Below are positions 53,666 to 62,358 of a stretch of DNA of 64,000 bases, piece by piece (position 1 is the first letter of the stretch; every line of letters begins with the position of its first letter). The DNA comes from Sphingomonas colocasiae (GTDB lineage: Bacteria; Pseudomonadota; Alphaproteobacteria; Sphingomonadales; Sphingomonadaceae), in NCBI RefSeq assembly GCF_019880585.1, contig NZ_JAINVV010000004.1, positions 1,302,001 through 1,366,000 of the forward strand. Direction: 5' to 3'. The translations under genes were made by a program, and so were the position numbers. The notes below the pieces were generated by a model, which worked only from the letters and a program-made list of their open reading frames with translations, made no database searches and was not told where the DNA came from.

Positions 53666-56016
53666 CGCGGGACCGGCGGGCCATCGCCAACGAAAAGCCG
53701 GCGGGGCATCATCTGCCCTATGCCCGGCATGTCGACGATCATACGATCGAGACGCGCGACGGCCTGTTGATGCAGGTGATCCACCTGCGCGGTCTGTTGT
53801 TCGAGACCGCCGACACCGAAGAGATCAACTATCGCAAGATGCTGCGCGACGCGATGCTGCAGGCGATCGGATCGTCGCGCTTCGCCGTCTATCATCATGT
53901 CGTCCGTCGCCGCGCGGACGTGGCGCTCGCGGCGGGCTATCCCGACGATTTCTCGGCCGCGCTGGATAGCGCATGGCGCAAGCGGCTCGCCGACAAGCGG
54001 CTTTACGTCAACGATCTGTTCCTGACGCTCGTCCGCCGGCCGTTGCAGGGGCGGATCGGCATGGCGGACCGGCTGCGCGAATGGATGGGGCGCGCGGCAT
54101 CCGACGGCGATGCCGCGATCGGCCATGAACTGCGCCAGCTCGACAGCGCTCGCGACAATCTGCTGGCGCAGCTCGGAAGCTATGCGCCACGGCTGCTGGG
54201 CGTCTACGAAACCGCGCAAGGGCCGTGTTCCGAACCGCTCGAGTTCCTGTCGTCGCTCTACAATGCGGAAATGCGCCCGGTGCTGCTGCCGATGCAGGAT
54301 GCCGGCGCCTATCTGCCCTATCGCCGGATCAGTTTCGGGCAGGACATGATCGAACTGGGCGCGGCGGGCGCCACGCCACGCGCTTTCGTCAGCCTGGTGT
54401 CGATCAAGGATTATCCGGGTCAGACCGCGCCGGGCATGCTCGATGCGCTGTTGCGCCTGCCGTTCGAGATCACGGTTTCGCAGTCCTTCGGCTTCGTCGA
54501 TCGTCAGGCCGCGCTCGGGCGGATGAACCTGGCGCTCAGGCGGATGCGATCGGCGGAGGACGAGGCCTTGAGCCTGCGCGCCGAATTGTCGACCGCCAAG
54601 GACGAGGTCGCTGCCGGCCGCGCCGGTTTCGGCGAACATCACATGACGGTCGCGGTGCATGGCGACACGCCCGAACAGGTCGATGCCGGCGTTGCCGAGA
54701 CCCTGGCCTCGCTCGCCGATCTCGGCATCATCGCGGTGCGGGAGGATATCGCGCTCGAACCCGCTTTCTGGGCGCAGTTCCCGGGCAATTTCAAATATAT
54801 CGCGCGGCGCGGCCTGATCTCGACGGGCAATTTCGCGGGGTTCGCGAGCAGCCATAATTTCCCGATCGGCCGGGCTGACGCCAATCATTGGGGAGAAGCG
54901 GTCAGCCTGCTGGAGACGACCGCCGCCGGCCCCTATTTCTTCAATTTCCATCAGGGAGATCTCGGCAATTTCACCGTCATCGGTCCATCTGGATCGGGCA
55001 AGACGGTCGCGCTCAATTTCCTGCTCGCCCAGGCGCGCAAATTCCGGCCGCGCATCATCTTCTTCGACAAGGATCGCGGCGCGGAGCTGTTCATCCGCGC
55101 GATCGGCGGGCGCTACGATCTGTTGCGGCCGGGCACCAGCGCCGGGCTCAACCCGCTCCGACTCGACGACGATCCCGTCAATCGCCAGTTCCTGATCGAC
55201 TGGCTCGCGCAACTGGCGGGCGGTGCCGATGTCGACGAGATGGCGAGTATCAAGGACGCGGTCGACGCCAATTTCGCGCAGCCGCCCGGGCATCGGCGGC
55301 TGTGCCATCTGGCCGAACTGTTCCGTGGCGGGCATCGCCCCCATGCCAATGATCTCTGGTCGCGCCTGCGGCCCTGGTGGGGCGATGGCGAGCGCGCCTG
55401 GCTGTTCGACAATCCGGAGGATCTGACCGACCTGTCGGCGGAGGCCGTCGGTTTCGACATGACCGCGATCCTCGACGATCCGGCGGTGCGCACCCCGGCG
55501 ATGATGTATCTGTTCCACCGGGTCGAGGAACGGCTGGACGGCAGCGCCGCGATCATCGTGGTCGACGAAGGGTGGAAGGCGCTCGACGACGACGTGTTCG
55601 TGCGGCGGATCAAGGATTGGGAAAAGACGATCCGCAAGCGCAACGGCATTGTCGGTTTTGCGACGCAGAGCGCGCAGGATGCGCTGGAAAGCCGGATCGC
55701 CAGTGCGATCATCGAACAGGCAGCCACCCAGATCTTCATGGCCAATCCCAAGGCGCGCGTGGAGGATTATGTCGGTGGCTTCGGCCTGACCGCGCATGAG
55801 CATGAGATCGGGCGCACCTTGCCCGACGATGCGCATTGCTTCCTGATCAAGCATGGCGCGGATAGTGTCGTCGCGCGGCTCAACCTGGCAGGCGAACGCG
55901 ATCTGCTGACCATCTTGTCAGGCCGCGAGCGCACCGTGCGCCTGCTCGACGAGATCCGCGCCGAAAGCGGCGACGATCCGGCGGACTGGATTCCGCGCCT
56001 GCTGGAGCGCGTGTGA
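53644..56016 (+). CDS. virB4: type IV secretion ATPase VirB4
   Basis: A 790-residue secretion ATPase, normal length. The N-terminal half (about 1-400) is the VirB4/CagE domain (HHLPYARHVDDHTIETRDGLLMQVI). Walker A is IGPSGSGKTVALNFLLAQA (residues about 447-454) followed by FFDKDRGAELFIRAIGG; Walker B lies in IIVVDEGWKALDDDVF. It powers pilus assembly and substrate transfer. The start at 53644 overlaps virB3; the upstream frame is not family sequence. Its TGA overlaps the start of virB6. Confidence 0.93.
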   Translation: MQLLPALTRDRRAIANEKPAGHHLPYARHVDDHTIETRDGLLMQVIHLRGLLFETADTEEINYRKMLRDAMLQAIGSSRFAVYHHVVRRRADVALAAGYPDDFSAALDSAWRKRLADKRLYVNDLFLTLVRRPLQGRIGMADRLREWMGRAASDGDAAIGHELRQLDSARDNLLAQLGSYAPRLLGVYETAQGPCSEPLEFLSSLYNAEMRPVLLPMQDAGAYLPYRRISFGQDMIELGAAGATPRAFVSLVSIKDYPGQTAPGMLDALLRLPFEITVSQSFGFVDRQAALGRMNLALRRMRSAEDEALSLRAELSTAKDEVAAGRAGFGEHHMTVAVHGDTPEQVDAGVAETLASLADLGIIAVREDIALEPAFWAQFPGNFKYIARRGLISTGNFAGFASSHNFPIGRADANHWGEAVSLLETTAAGPYFFNFHQGDLGNFTVIGPSGSGKTVALNFLLAQARKFRPRIIFFDKDRGAELFIRAIGGRYDLLRPGTSAGLNPLRLDDDPVNRQFLIDWLAQLAGGADVDEMASIKDAVDANFAQPPGHRRLCHLAELFRGGHRPHANDLWSRLRPWWGDGERAWLFDNPEDLTDLSAEAVGFDMTAILDDPAVRTPAMMYLFHRVEERLDGSAAIIVVDEGWKALDDDVFVRRIKDWEKTIRKRNGIVGFATQSAQDALESRIASAIIEQAATQIFMANPKARVEDYVGGFGLTAHEHEIGRTLPDDAHCFLIKHGADSVVARLNLAGERDLLTILSGRERTVRLLDEIRAESGDDPADWIPRLLERV

Positions 56017-56960
56017 TGGCGGTCTGCCCCGCGATTTCCGACGCCGGTTTTCTGAGCAGCCTGCTTGCGCATCTCGATTGCCAGGCGCTGGCGATCGGCG
56101 CGGGCGGCTATCAGGCGCTGAGCGCCCCGGGATCCGGGGTGGCGATGATGCTGACGGGCGCGCTGACAATCTTCGTCGCGCTCTTCGGCTATCGCATGTT
56201 GCTGGGGGAGGGGCCGGGCGTTCGCGAAGCGGTGATGGCGGCGGTCAAGATCGGCATCGTCCTGTTGCTCGCGACAAGCTGGCCCGCCTTTCGCACCCTG
56301 GCCTATAATGTCGCGCTCAAGGGGCCGGCGGAGCTGGCCGCGACGATCGGTGGCCCGGCGGAATTGCCGGGGGCGGGCGGCGGCCTTGTCCTGTATCTTC
56401 AGGGCGTCGACAACCAGATGGCGGAACTCGCGAAGCTGGGCACCGGCAAACCGGTCGATGCCGATGTGATGGCCGGCCCCACCGAAACCCTCACCCCGCA
56501 GCAGCAGCAGCAGGAAATGCAGCGCCTCAACCAGTTGCAGCAGCGCCCGCGCTGGGATCCGGCGCGCGATGCCAAGCTGCTCGGCCAGGCGCGCACCGTC
56601 TATCTGACCGCGACGGTCGCGGCCTTCGCCTCGGTGCGGCTGATCGCCGGGCTGATGCTGGCGCTGGGGCCGCTTTTCGCACTGTTCCTGCTGTTCGGCG
56701 GCACGCGCGGCGTGTTCGAGGGATGGGTACGTGCGCTTGGCGGCGCGGCACTGGGCGCGGTGGCAACCGCGATCGTGCTGGGCGTGCAGGTGGCGCTTGT
56801 CGCACCCTGGCTGGCGGGTGTGCTCGCCTTGCGCCGGGACGGCATCGCCACGCCGGGCGTCTCGACCGAGTTGCTCGCGCTTTCGCTCGTCTTCGCGCTT
56901 GCCCTGCTCGCGGTGCTCGCGCAACCGATGGCGGCGGTCTGTTTGTCGAGATCCCGGTGA
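56016..56960 (+). CDS. virB6: type IV secretion channel protein VirB6, apparently 3'-truncated
   Basis: A 314-residue polytopic protein. N-terminal FLSSLLAHLDCQALAIGAGGYQAL, helices at about 45-65 and 70-95, a long Gln-rich hydrophilic segment (TETLTPQQQQQEMQRLNQLQQRP), then TARTVYLTATVAAFASV-type helices and VFEGWVRALGGAALGAVA, as in VirB6/TrbL. The frame ends a few residues after the last helix with CLSRSR, and the C-terminal tail usual in the family is missing. The following DNA encodes part of a different gene, so it was probably cut by a rearrangement. A GTG 56013 start is equally possible. Confidence 0.8.
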   Translation: MAVCPAISDAGFLSSLLAHLDCQALAIGAGGYQALSAPGSGVAMMLTGALTIFVALFGYRMLLGEGPGVREAVMAAVKIGIVLLLATSWPAFRTLAYNVALKGPAELAATIGGPAELPGAGGGLVLYLQGVDNQMAELAKLGTGKPVDADVMAGPTETLTPQQQQQEMQRLNQLQQRPRWDPARDAKLLGQARTVYLTATVAAFASVRLIAGLMLALGPLFALFLLFGGTRGVFEGWVRALGGAALGAVATAIVLGVQVALVAPWLAGVLALRRDGIATPGVSTELLALSLVFALALLAVLAQPMAAVCLSRSR

Positions 56961-57682
56961 CGATCCTGGTGAACGACACGCCGGTTGCCAACGGCAATGC
57001 GATCGCGGTGAACGAGGATGCGACGACGGCGAACCTGGCGGCGACGCTGCTGGGCAACGACACCGACGCCAATGGTGATGTGCTGACGATCATCAGCGTC
57101 AACACCAGCGGTACGCTGGGCAGCGTGATCTTCGATGCGGCGACGCAGACGCTGAAATATGTCGCCTCGTCGCCGGTGTTCGATGCGCTGAGCCCGGGCA
57201 GCACCGCGACCGACACGTTCACCTATACGGTGACCGACGATGGCGGGCTCACCAGCACGGCGACGGTCACCATGACGATCACGACGCTGGCCGACGGCAA
57301 GCAGGTGGTGGGCGGCGGCCGCACCGGCGGTATCCTCACCGGCACGGCGGACGAGGACACGCTCTACGGCTTCTCGGGCGCGCAGAGCCTCAACGGCATG
57401 GGCGGGGACGATACGCTGATCGGCGGCGCGGGCAACGACACGCTGACCGGCGGCGCCGGCAAGGACGTGTTCGTCATCGGCTTCCAGGACGGCCATGATG
57501 TCATCACCGACTATACCCCCGGCCAGGACGTGATCCGCCTCGCCGCCGGCATGGACATCCTCGGCACCGTCGCCGCCGATACCAACAACGATCAGATCGT
57601 CGATCTCCGCATCAACCTCGAACAGGGCGGATCGGTGACGTTGCTCGGTATCTCGGACCTCAACCAGATCACCTTCGCATAA
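56957..57682 (+). pseudogene. C-terminal fragment of an RTX/cadherin-type exoprotein
   Basis: About 241 codons in a different frame from virB6. The beginning, PVTILVNDTPVANGNAIAVNEDAT, joins a bacterial cadherin/Ig-like module (LLGNDTDANGDVLTIISV ... TDTFTYTVTDDGGLTS), followed by calcium-binding RTX nonapeptides (GGDDTLIGGAGNDTLTGGAGKDVF) and a C-terminal type I secretion-type end (LLGISDLNQITFA). The 5' part, normally thousands of codons, is missing; upstream the frame is Arg/Ala-rich and clearly non-coding in this phase. A GTG at 56957 overlaps the virB6 stop, so a short product could be made, but without its repeat array it is likely inert. Confidence 0.8.
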
Positions 57683-57695
57683 GATGATCCGGCAA

Positions 57696-57718
57696 CCCCT
57701 CCCGCAAGACGGGAGGGG
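57696..57718 (+). terminator. GC-rich hairpin after the RTX fragment
   Basis: CCCCTCCCG and CGGGAGGGG pair over 9 bp around CAAGA, 13 bases after the stop. No T tract follows, so intrinsic termination is doubtful. It could equally be an intergenic repeat. Confidence 0.45.
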
Positions 57719-57742
57719 CACTGTCGAACTGTGGCCTTACGA

Positions 57743-57796
57743 TGCCATCCCCGTGCACGCGGGGATGGCACGTGTGTGTTGGGGCGGGCGCCCCAA
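57743..57796. repeat. single REP-like palindrome and a neighbouring hairpin
   Basis: TGCCATCCCCG-(6 bases)-CGGGGATGGCA at 57743-57770 shares the ATCCCCG...CGGGGAT core of the element at 6160-6246, as a lone half-unit. A second hairpin, TTGGGGCG/CGCCCCAA, sits at 57779-57796 just before the stop of the SRPBCC gene. Confidence 0.6.
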
Positions 57797-57802
57797 TTCG
57801 CT

Positions 57803-58279
57803 TCAATCCATGCATCCCTTCAACGATGCCAGCAGCGTGCGCCACCATTCGGCGTGCCGTTGATCGAACAGCATCGCCGGCATGCCGTGCTTGGCGACAT
57901 GTGCCTGCGGTACGCTGTCCCAGCCGCGATGTTCGACCGTCACGCGCGTCTCGTCGCCGACCGGTTCGAAACGAATCTCCACCTCGGTCCGATGATCGGG
58001 GCCGAAACCGGCCTGGCGCCAGCCAAAGGCGAGCCGGTGCCCCGCATCCCATATCGTCACGTCGCCGACCGTGAAGACCTTGCCGTCGGGCAGGCGCTCG
58101 ACGAAGCGGCCGGGCATGCCGTCGGCCGGCGGTTCGAACGCCACCGTGCCGGGGCTGCGCGGTGTGAAGCGGAACAATGGGTTGTCCTGCCACCAGAGGC
58201 CGACTTCTTCAGTGAAGATGCGGAAGGCGCGCTCGGGCGGCCCCGGCACGCGCATCGCCACCAGGATGCGCGAGGTCAT
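57803..58279 (-). CDS. SRPBCC (AHSA1-like) domain protein
   Basis: A 158-residue START/SRPBCC fold protein: VAMRVPGPPERAFRIFTEEVGLWW at the N-terminus, RFVERLPDGKVFTVGDVTIWDAGHRLAFGWR in the middle and VTVEHRGWDSV, AEWWRTLLASLKGCMD at the end. Such domains bind hydrophobic ligands. It overlaps the ArsR gene by ATGA and with the VOC gene forms the pattern regulator plus SRPBCC plus glyoxalase found in many actinobacteria and proteobacteria. The ligand is unknown. Confidence 0.87.
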   Translation of the reverse strand: MTSRILVAMRVPGPPERAFRIFTEEVGLWWQDNPLFRFTPRSPGTVAFEPPADGMPGRFVERLPDGKVFTVGDVTIWDAGHRLAFGWRQAGFGPDHRTEVEIRFEPVGDETRVTVEHRGWDSVPQAHVAKHGMPAMLFDQRHAEWWRTLLASLKGCMD

Positions 58280-58617
58280 GCCGCGTCACCCCGCGCCAGC
58301 ATATGCTTGCGGAACGCGCTGAGCTGATCCGCCCACATCTCCTCGGTTTCGCGCAGCCATTCGGTGAGTTCCGTCATGGGGGCGGGGGTCAGGCGATAGA
58401 CCCGCACCCGCGCGTCGAAGCCGTCGTGCCGTTCTTCCACCAGTCCCGAGGCGCGCAGCGTGCGGAGATGCCGGCTCATCGCGGGCGGGCTGAGTCCCGC
58501 CGCTTCGGCCAGTTCGCCTGCGCGCCTCGGCCGTTCGCGCAGCAGTTCGACGACCTGGCGGCGGTGCGGATCCGCCAGCGCCGCCAATGTCCGGTCCAGC
58601 CGCGCCGTCGCGTTCAC
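58276..58617 (-). CDS. ArsR/SmtB-family transcriptional regulator
   Basis: A 113-residue winged-helix repressor: LDRTLAALADPHRRQVVELLRERPRRAGELAEAAGLSPPAMSRHLRTLRASGLVEERHDG is a full helix-turn-helix and wing with no metal-binding Cys pair, so not an arsenic or metal sensor. Start is GTG inside GTGA, overlapping the VOC stop. It probably represses its own operon through the palindrome at 59091-59105. Confidence 0.88.
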   Translation of the reverse strand: MNATARLDRTLAALADPHRRQVVELLRERPRRAGELAEAAGLSPPAMSRHLRTLRASGLVEERHDGFDARVRVYRLTPAPMTELTEWLRETEEMWADQLSAFRKHMLARGDAA

Positions 58618-59075
58618 GGCCAGATCTTGGTCTTCAGGCCGGTATCCCGGTCCCAATCCTCGGGTTCGACCTGTTTCACCGTCTGGCCGAAGGTCCAGAT
58701 ATGCCCTTCCGGATCGCGCGCGCGATAGGTGCGGTCGCCATAGAACTGGGTTTCGGGTTCCATCAGGATCTCGGCGCCGGCCTTGCGCGCATGTTCGCAA
58801 TGCGCATCGATATCGGTCGACATCTGGACATGGACGGTCTGGGTGTTCTTGCCGCCCAGATTGGCGGGACTGCGATGATCGTCGCTCCACTCGTTGCCGA
58901 CCATGATCCAGCCGTCGCCGAAGATCATCTCCGAATGCGCCAGATTGCCGTCGGCATCGGTGATGAGCATCGCGGGTTCGAATCCGAAGGCGGACTGAAG
59001 CCATTCGAACGCGGCCATCGCATCCTTGTAGACCACCGCGGAGACCAATGCGGGGCGTTTCGACATATCGGCCAT
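58614..59075 (-). CDS. VOC (glyoxalase/bleomycin-resistance) family protein
   Basis: A 153-residue vicinal-oxygen-chelate protein: VSAVVYKDAMAAFEWLQSAFGFEPAM, the central IFGDGWIMVGNEW, VQMSTDIDAHCEHARKAGAEILMEPETQFYG and YRARDPEGHIWTFGQTV, where the second metal Glu/His would lie. It is the first gene of the operon with ArsR and SRPBCC. The start is 59075, or 59066 if MSKRP is used. Substrate unknown. Confidence 0.88.
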   Translation of the reverse strand: MADMSKRPALVSAVVYKDAMAAFEWLQSAFGFEPAMLITDADGNLAHSEMIFGDGWIMVGNEWSDDHRSPANLGGKNTQTVHVQMSTDIDAHCEHARKAGAEILMEPETQFYGDRTYRARDPEGHIWTFGQTVKQVEPEDWDRDTGLKTKIWP

Positions 59076-59090
59076 TTCGATTCTCCTCTC

Positions 59091-59127
59091 CGTTAATATT
59101 TAACGCATATGTGAACTATATCGTCAA
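59091..59127 (-). promoter_or_regulatory. promoter and probable ArsR operator of the VOC operon
   Basis: On the minus strand TTGACG (59122-59127) is followed, 18 bases on, by TTAAAT. The -10 lies inside a 15-base palindrome CGTTAA-TAT-TTAACG (59091-59105), just upstream of the VOC gene. Repressor binding there would block polymerase. Confidence 0.55.
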
Positions 59128-59164
59128 GGATGTTCGATGCGCGAGGAAGAGATTGGTAATTCGG

Positions 59165-59959
59165 TCAGCCGAAAAGGATTTTGGCGCTTTCGTCCCACAG
59201 ACGCGGCGATGCCGCGCCGAGCAGGCCCTTGCGGCCGTCGCCGACGATATAGGGCGATCCGTCAGGCCTGGCGATGCGGCCGCCGGCCTCGGACAGGAAC
59301 AGCACCCCAGGGGCATGATCCCAGGGCAGGGTGCGTTCGAACAGCGCGATATCGTTCTGGCCGAGCACGAGGCGGGGATATTGCTCGGCCGCGCAGCGTG
59401 GGATGTCGACCAGCGTCAACCGGCCGCGTGCGCGTTCGATGATGTCGGCGCGGCGTTCCGGCGTCATGAAATAGACGGCGAGCGCGGCGACGGGCAGGGC
59501 GGATCCGCTTTCGCGCGCCGAGACACGCTCTCCGTCAAGAAATGCGCCGGCGCCCACGACGGCATGGCAGATGCGGCCATCGATCGGATCGAGGATCCAG
59601 CCGGCCTGGATCGCGCCGTCCGCGACCAGTGCCACCATCATGCCGAAGGGCGGGTGGCCCGCCGCGAAATTGCCGGTCCCGTCGATCGGATCGATGATCC
59701 AGTTGAGACCGAGGCCCGCGCGATCGAGGATCGCGGGATCGGCGGCGGCAGACTCCTCCCCGATCATGCCCGCTTCCGGCAGGATCCGGGAAAGTCCCTC
59801 GATCAGCCGCAGCTCGCTTTCCTTGTCGGCGATGGTGACGAAATCGTCGGCCGCCTTTTCGCTGATCTCGTCTTCGGCGAGATTCTGATAGCGCGGCAGG
59901 ACGACATCGGCCGCGACCTGCTCCATCAGTTCGGCGACGGGGCGGTAGAGGCTGTGCAT
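59165..59959 (-). CDS. inositol-monophosphatase family protein
   Basis: A 264-residue Mg-dependent phosphatase. Metal-binding MIGEESAA (Glu), WIIDPIDGTGNFAAGHPPF and the second PWDHAPGVLFLSEAGG are intact. Family members dephosphorylate inositol phosphates, 3'-phosphoadenosine phosphate or histidinol phosphate; the choice cannot be made here. The start at 59959 is chosen; sequence upstream in frame is not family-like. 29 bases separate it from the gst gene on the same strand. Confidence 0.9.
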   Translation of the reverse strand: MHSLYRPVAELMEQVAADVVLPRYQNLAEDEISEKAADDFVTIADKESELRLIEGLSRILPEAGMIGEESAAADPAILDRAGLGLNWIIDPIDGTGNFAAGHPPFGMMVALVADGAIQAGWILDPIDGRICHAVVGAGAFLDGERVSARESGSALPVAALAVYFMTPERRADIIERARGRLTLVDIPRCAAEQYPRLVLGQNDIALFERTLPWDHAPGVLFLSEAGGRIARPDGSPYIVGDGRKGLLGAASPRLWDESAKILFG

Positions 59960-59988
59960 CGCGATAGGCTCCTGCGTGCGGGAAATTC

Positions 59989-60600
59989 TCAGGTGAGTGG
60001 AATCATGACCTGGCTGGCATAGCCCGGTCGCGCCTGAAGCGCCGAATACCATCTCCGGACATTGGGCATGTCCGGGCGCGCGATGTCGAGCGTCATCCAG
60101 CTATGCACGTAAACGCCCATCGGAATGTCGCCCAGGCCGAAGGCATCGCCGGAGAGCCAGGGATGATCGTCGAGCGCGCGTTCGATCAGCGCCATCATCT
60201 CGGCGCTTCGTTCAGCCGACCGCGTCACCGCTGCCGGATCCCGCGCTTCGGGCGGATAGCGCACCAGATTGAGGAAAGCGTCGCGCTGCGCATCGGCATA
60301 GCTGAACTGCCAGTCCATCCATTTGTCCGCGCGTGCACGCAATGCGGGGTCTTCCGGCCAGAATGTCTCCGGCGCGTAGCGTGCGGCGAGATAGCGGAGG
60401 ATCGCGTTCGATTCCCACAGCACGAGATCGCCGTCCTCGATGGTCGGGATCAGCGCGTTGGGATTGAGCGCCAGATAGGCCGCGTCCATCCCGAACGCGC
60501 CGCCGACATCATGGCGGACGTGCGCGATGCCGATCTCCTGCGCGAACCAGGCGACCTTCTTCACATTGTGCGAATTGAGCCGGCCCCAGATCGTCAGCAT
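59989..60600 (-). CDS. glutathione S-transferase family protein
   Basis: A 203-residue GST. The thioredoxin-like N-terminal domain reads LTIWGRLNSHNVKKVAWFAQEIG, with NALIPTIEDGDLVLWESNAILRYLA as the glutathione-binding SNAI motif; the C-terminal domain is helical with ALDDHPWLSGDAFGLGDIPM. The Ser in RLNSHNV is the likely catalytic residue, as in beta/theta-like classes. It lies 4 bases after argJ, so co-transcribed with it. Confidence 0.9.
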   Translation of the reverse strand: MLTIWGRLNSHNVKKVAWFAQEIGIAHVRHDVGGAFGMDAAYLALNPNALIPTIEDGDLVLWESNAILRYLAARYAPETFWPEDPALRARADKWMDWQFSYADAQRDAFLNLVRYPPEARDPAAVTRSAERSAEMMALIERALDDHPWLSGDAFGLGDIPMGVYVHSWMTLDIARPDMPNVRRWYSALQARPGYASQVMIPLT

Positions 60601-60604
60601 CGGA

Positions 60605-61837
60605 TCAGCTCCGGTAATCGGCGTTGATCGAGATATAGCCATGGGTGAGGTCACAGGTCCAAACCGTCGCACGGCCGTCGCCAAGCCCCAGATCGACGCC
60701 GATCTCGATCTCCTTGCCCTTCAGATGGGCGGCGACGGGGGCTTCGTCATAGCCCTCCACCGCCAGGCCGCCGGTCGCGACCTGGGTCGCGCCGAAGCGG
60801 ATCGAGAGCTTGTCGCGCTCGGCGGGCTCGCCGGCCTTGCCGACCGCCATCACGACGCGGCCCCAATTGGCGTCCTCGCCCGCGATCGCGGTCTTCACCA
60901 GCGGCGAATTGGCGATGCTGAGCGCGATGCGGTGGGCGCTGTCGTCGGATTCGGCGCCGGTCACGGTGATCTCGATGAATTTCGACGCACCTTCGCCGTC
61001 GCGCACCACGAGATGGGCGAGCTGGCGGCACATGTCGGTGAGCGCGGCCTGGACGGCGTCGGCGCCGGCATCGTCGAACGATGCGATCGGGGCATTGCCC
61101 GCCTTGCCGGTGGCGAAGGCGAGCACGGTGTCGCTCGTCGAGGTGTCGCTGTCGACAGTGATCGCCGAGAAGGTGGCGCGATTGGCAGCGCTCAGCATCG
61201 CCTGCAGCAGGCCGGGCTCGATCGCGGCGTCGGTGAAGATGAAGCCGAGCATCGTCGCCATGTCGGGCGCGATCATGCCCGATCCCTTGACGATGCCGAC
61301 GAAGCTGACGGTGCGATCGCCGATCACCGCGCGCGTCACCGCCGCCTTTTCGAAGGTGTCGGTGGTCATGATCGTGGCGGCGGCGTCTTTCCAGCCGCAG
61401 GCTTGAGCGGTGAAGGCTGCGTCGAGCCCGGCTTCCGCCTTGTCGATGGGCAGGGGAACACCGATCACACCGGTCGAAGCGACGAAGACGTCGGAAGGCT
61501 GGCAGCCGAGATGCGCGGCGGCGCGCGCGGCGATCGCCTCGACCGCGGCGCGGCCGCGATTGCCGGTGAAGGCGTTGGAATTGCCGGCATTGACGACCAG
61601 CGCGCGGGCGATGCCCAGCGGCAGCGCGGCGCGGCACCATTCGACCTCGGGCGAAGGGCATTTGCTGCGCGTCAGCACGCCCGCCGCCGTCGTGCCCGGA
61701 TCGAGCGTGACGAAGGTCAGGTCGCAGCGGTCCCACGCCTTGTAGCGCGCGCGCGCTACGCGCAGCGTGACGCCGGCAATGGCGGGCAGATCGGGAAAGC
61801 CTTCGGGCGCGAGCGGGGAGCGGGCTGGCTGGGTCAT
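60605..61837 (-). CDS. argJ: bifunctional ornithine acetyltransferase/N-acetylglutamate synthase
   Basis: A 410-residue self-cleaving ArgJ of normal length. Autoproteolysis should split it before Thr195 in SGMIAPDMATMLGFIFTD, the conserved ATML site. VVNAGNSNAFTGNRG, FVASTGVIGVPLP and the C-terminal GRVVMAVGKAGE, VDLGLGDGRA and NADYRS end fit the family. It recycles the acetyl group in arginine synthesis. Divergent from the small gene before secA, about 118 bases apart. Confidence 0.95.
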   Translation of the reverse strand: MTQPARSPLAPEGFPDLPAIAGVTLRVARARYKAWDRCDLTFVTLDPGTTAAGVLTRSKCPSPEVEWCRAALPLGIARALVVNAGNSNAFTGNRGRAAVEAIAARAAAHLGCQPSDVFVASTGVIGVPLPIDKAEAGLDAAFTAQACGWKDAAATIMTTDTFEKAAVTRAVIGDRTVSFVGIVKGSGMIAPDMATMLGFIFTDAAIEPGLLQAMLSAANRATFSAITVDSDTSTSDTVLAFATGKAGNAPIASFDDAGADAVQAALTDMCRQLAHLVVRDGEGASKFIEITVTGAESDDSAHRIALSIANSPLVKTAIAGEDANWGRVVMAVGKAGEPAERDKLSIRFGATQVATGGLAVEGYDEAPVAAHLKGKEIEIGVDLGLGDGRATVWTCDLTHGYISINADYRS

Positions 61838-61955
61838 GACCGCCGCTATAGCCCCGCTTCGGCGCGGATCAATGCGGTGTTCAGGTGAAGCCCTTAGACA
61901 GGGACGGGTTTATATGAGCTTTTGATTAGACGAACGGCCCGACAGCACCTATGTC

Positions 61956-62249
61956 GTGGCGGTTCGAACCTGGGACGTGCATTTGCAACTGCTGCTCTTC
62001 CTCTCCGCATTGCTCACCTGCTTCACCGGTATCATCTCCGGCGAGCGGGTGGCGGAGCGTGCACAGGTGCAGAGCGCGGCGGCCGGCGCCGCAGTCGATG
62101 CGCTCGCCGAAATCGTGGCGCCCGCGCCGCGCGCCGCACCTGATCCGGGTCCGTCCATCGCCGCCATTCCCGCCGCCTTGCCGCTCGCGCCTGTTCAGGC
62201 CGGGGCGCGCCGCGCGGTCCTTCTGGTGAGCGGCAGCCGGCTGGAATAG
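61956..62249 (+). CDS. small membrane-anchored protein of unknown function
   Basis: A 97-residue protein with one N-terminal hydrophobic helix ([21 protein letters not shown]) and an Ala/Pro-rich remainder ([28 protein letters not shown]). GTG start. No known family is recognised, but its composition and place just before secA, in the same direction, argue for a real gene. It may assist envelope processes; no motif supports more. Confidence 0.55.
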   Translation: MAVRTWDVHLQLLLFLSALLTCFTGIISGERVAERAQVQSAAAGAAVDALAEIVAPAPRAAPDPGPSIAAIPAALPLAPVQAGARRAVLLVSGSRLE

Positions 62250-62358
62250 CCGTGGCCGGCCTGCCTTGCGGGCTGCAACCTTATCCTCGCGTGCGCGCCA
62301 CGCGGCCGAAGCCGGCATCGCCGGCATCCAGACCCCCGATTCAATACAGGATTTCATC

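Noticed and set aside
56016-57682. A genuine VirB6-RTX fusion protein
   Set aside because: The two parts are in different frames with a stop between them, so no single product is possible.
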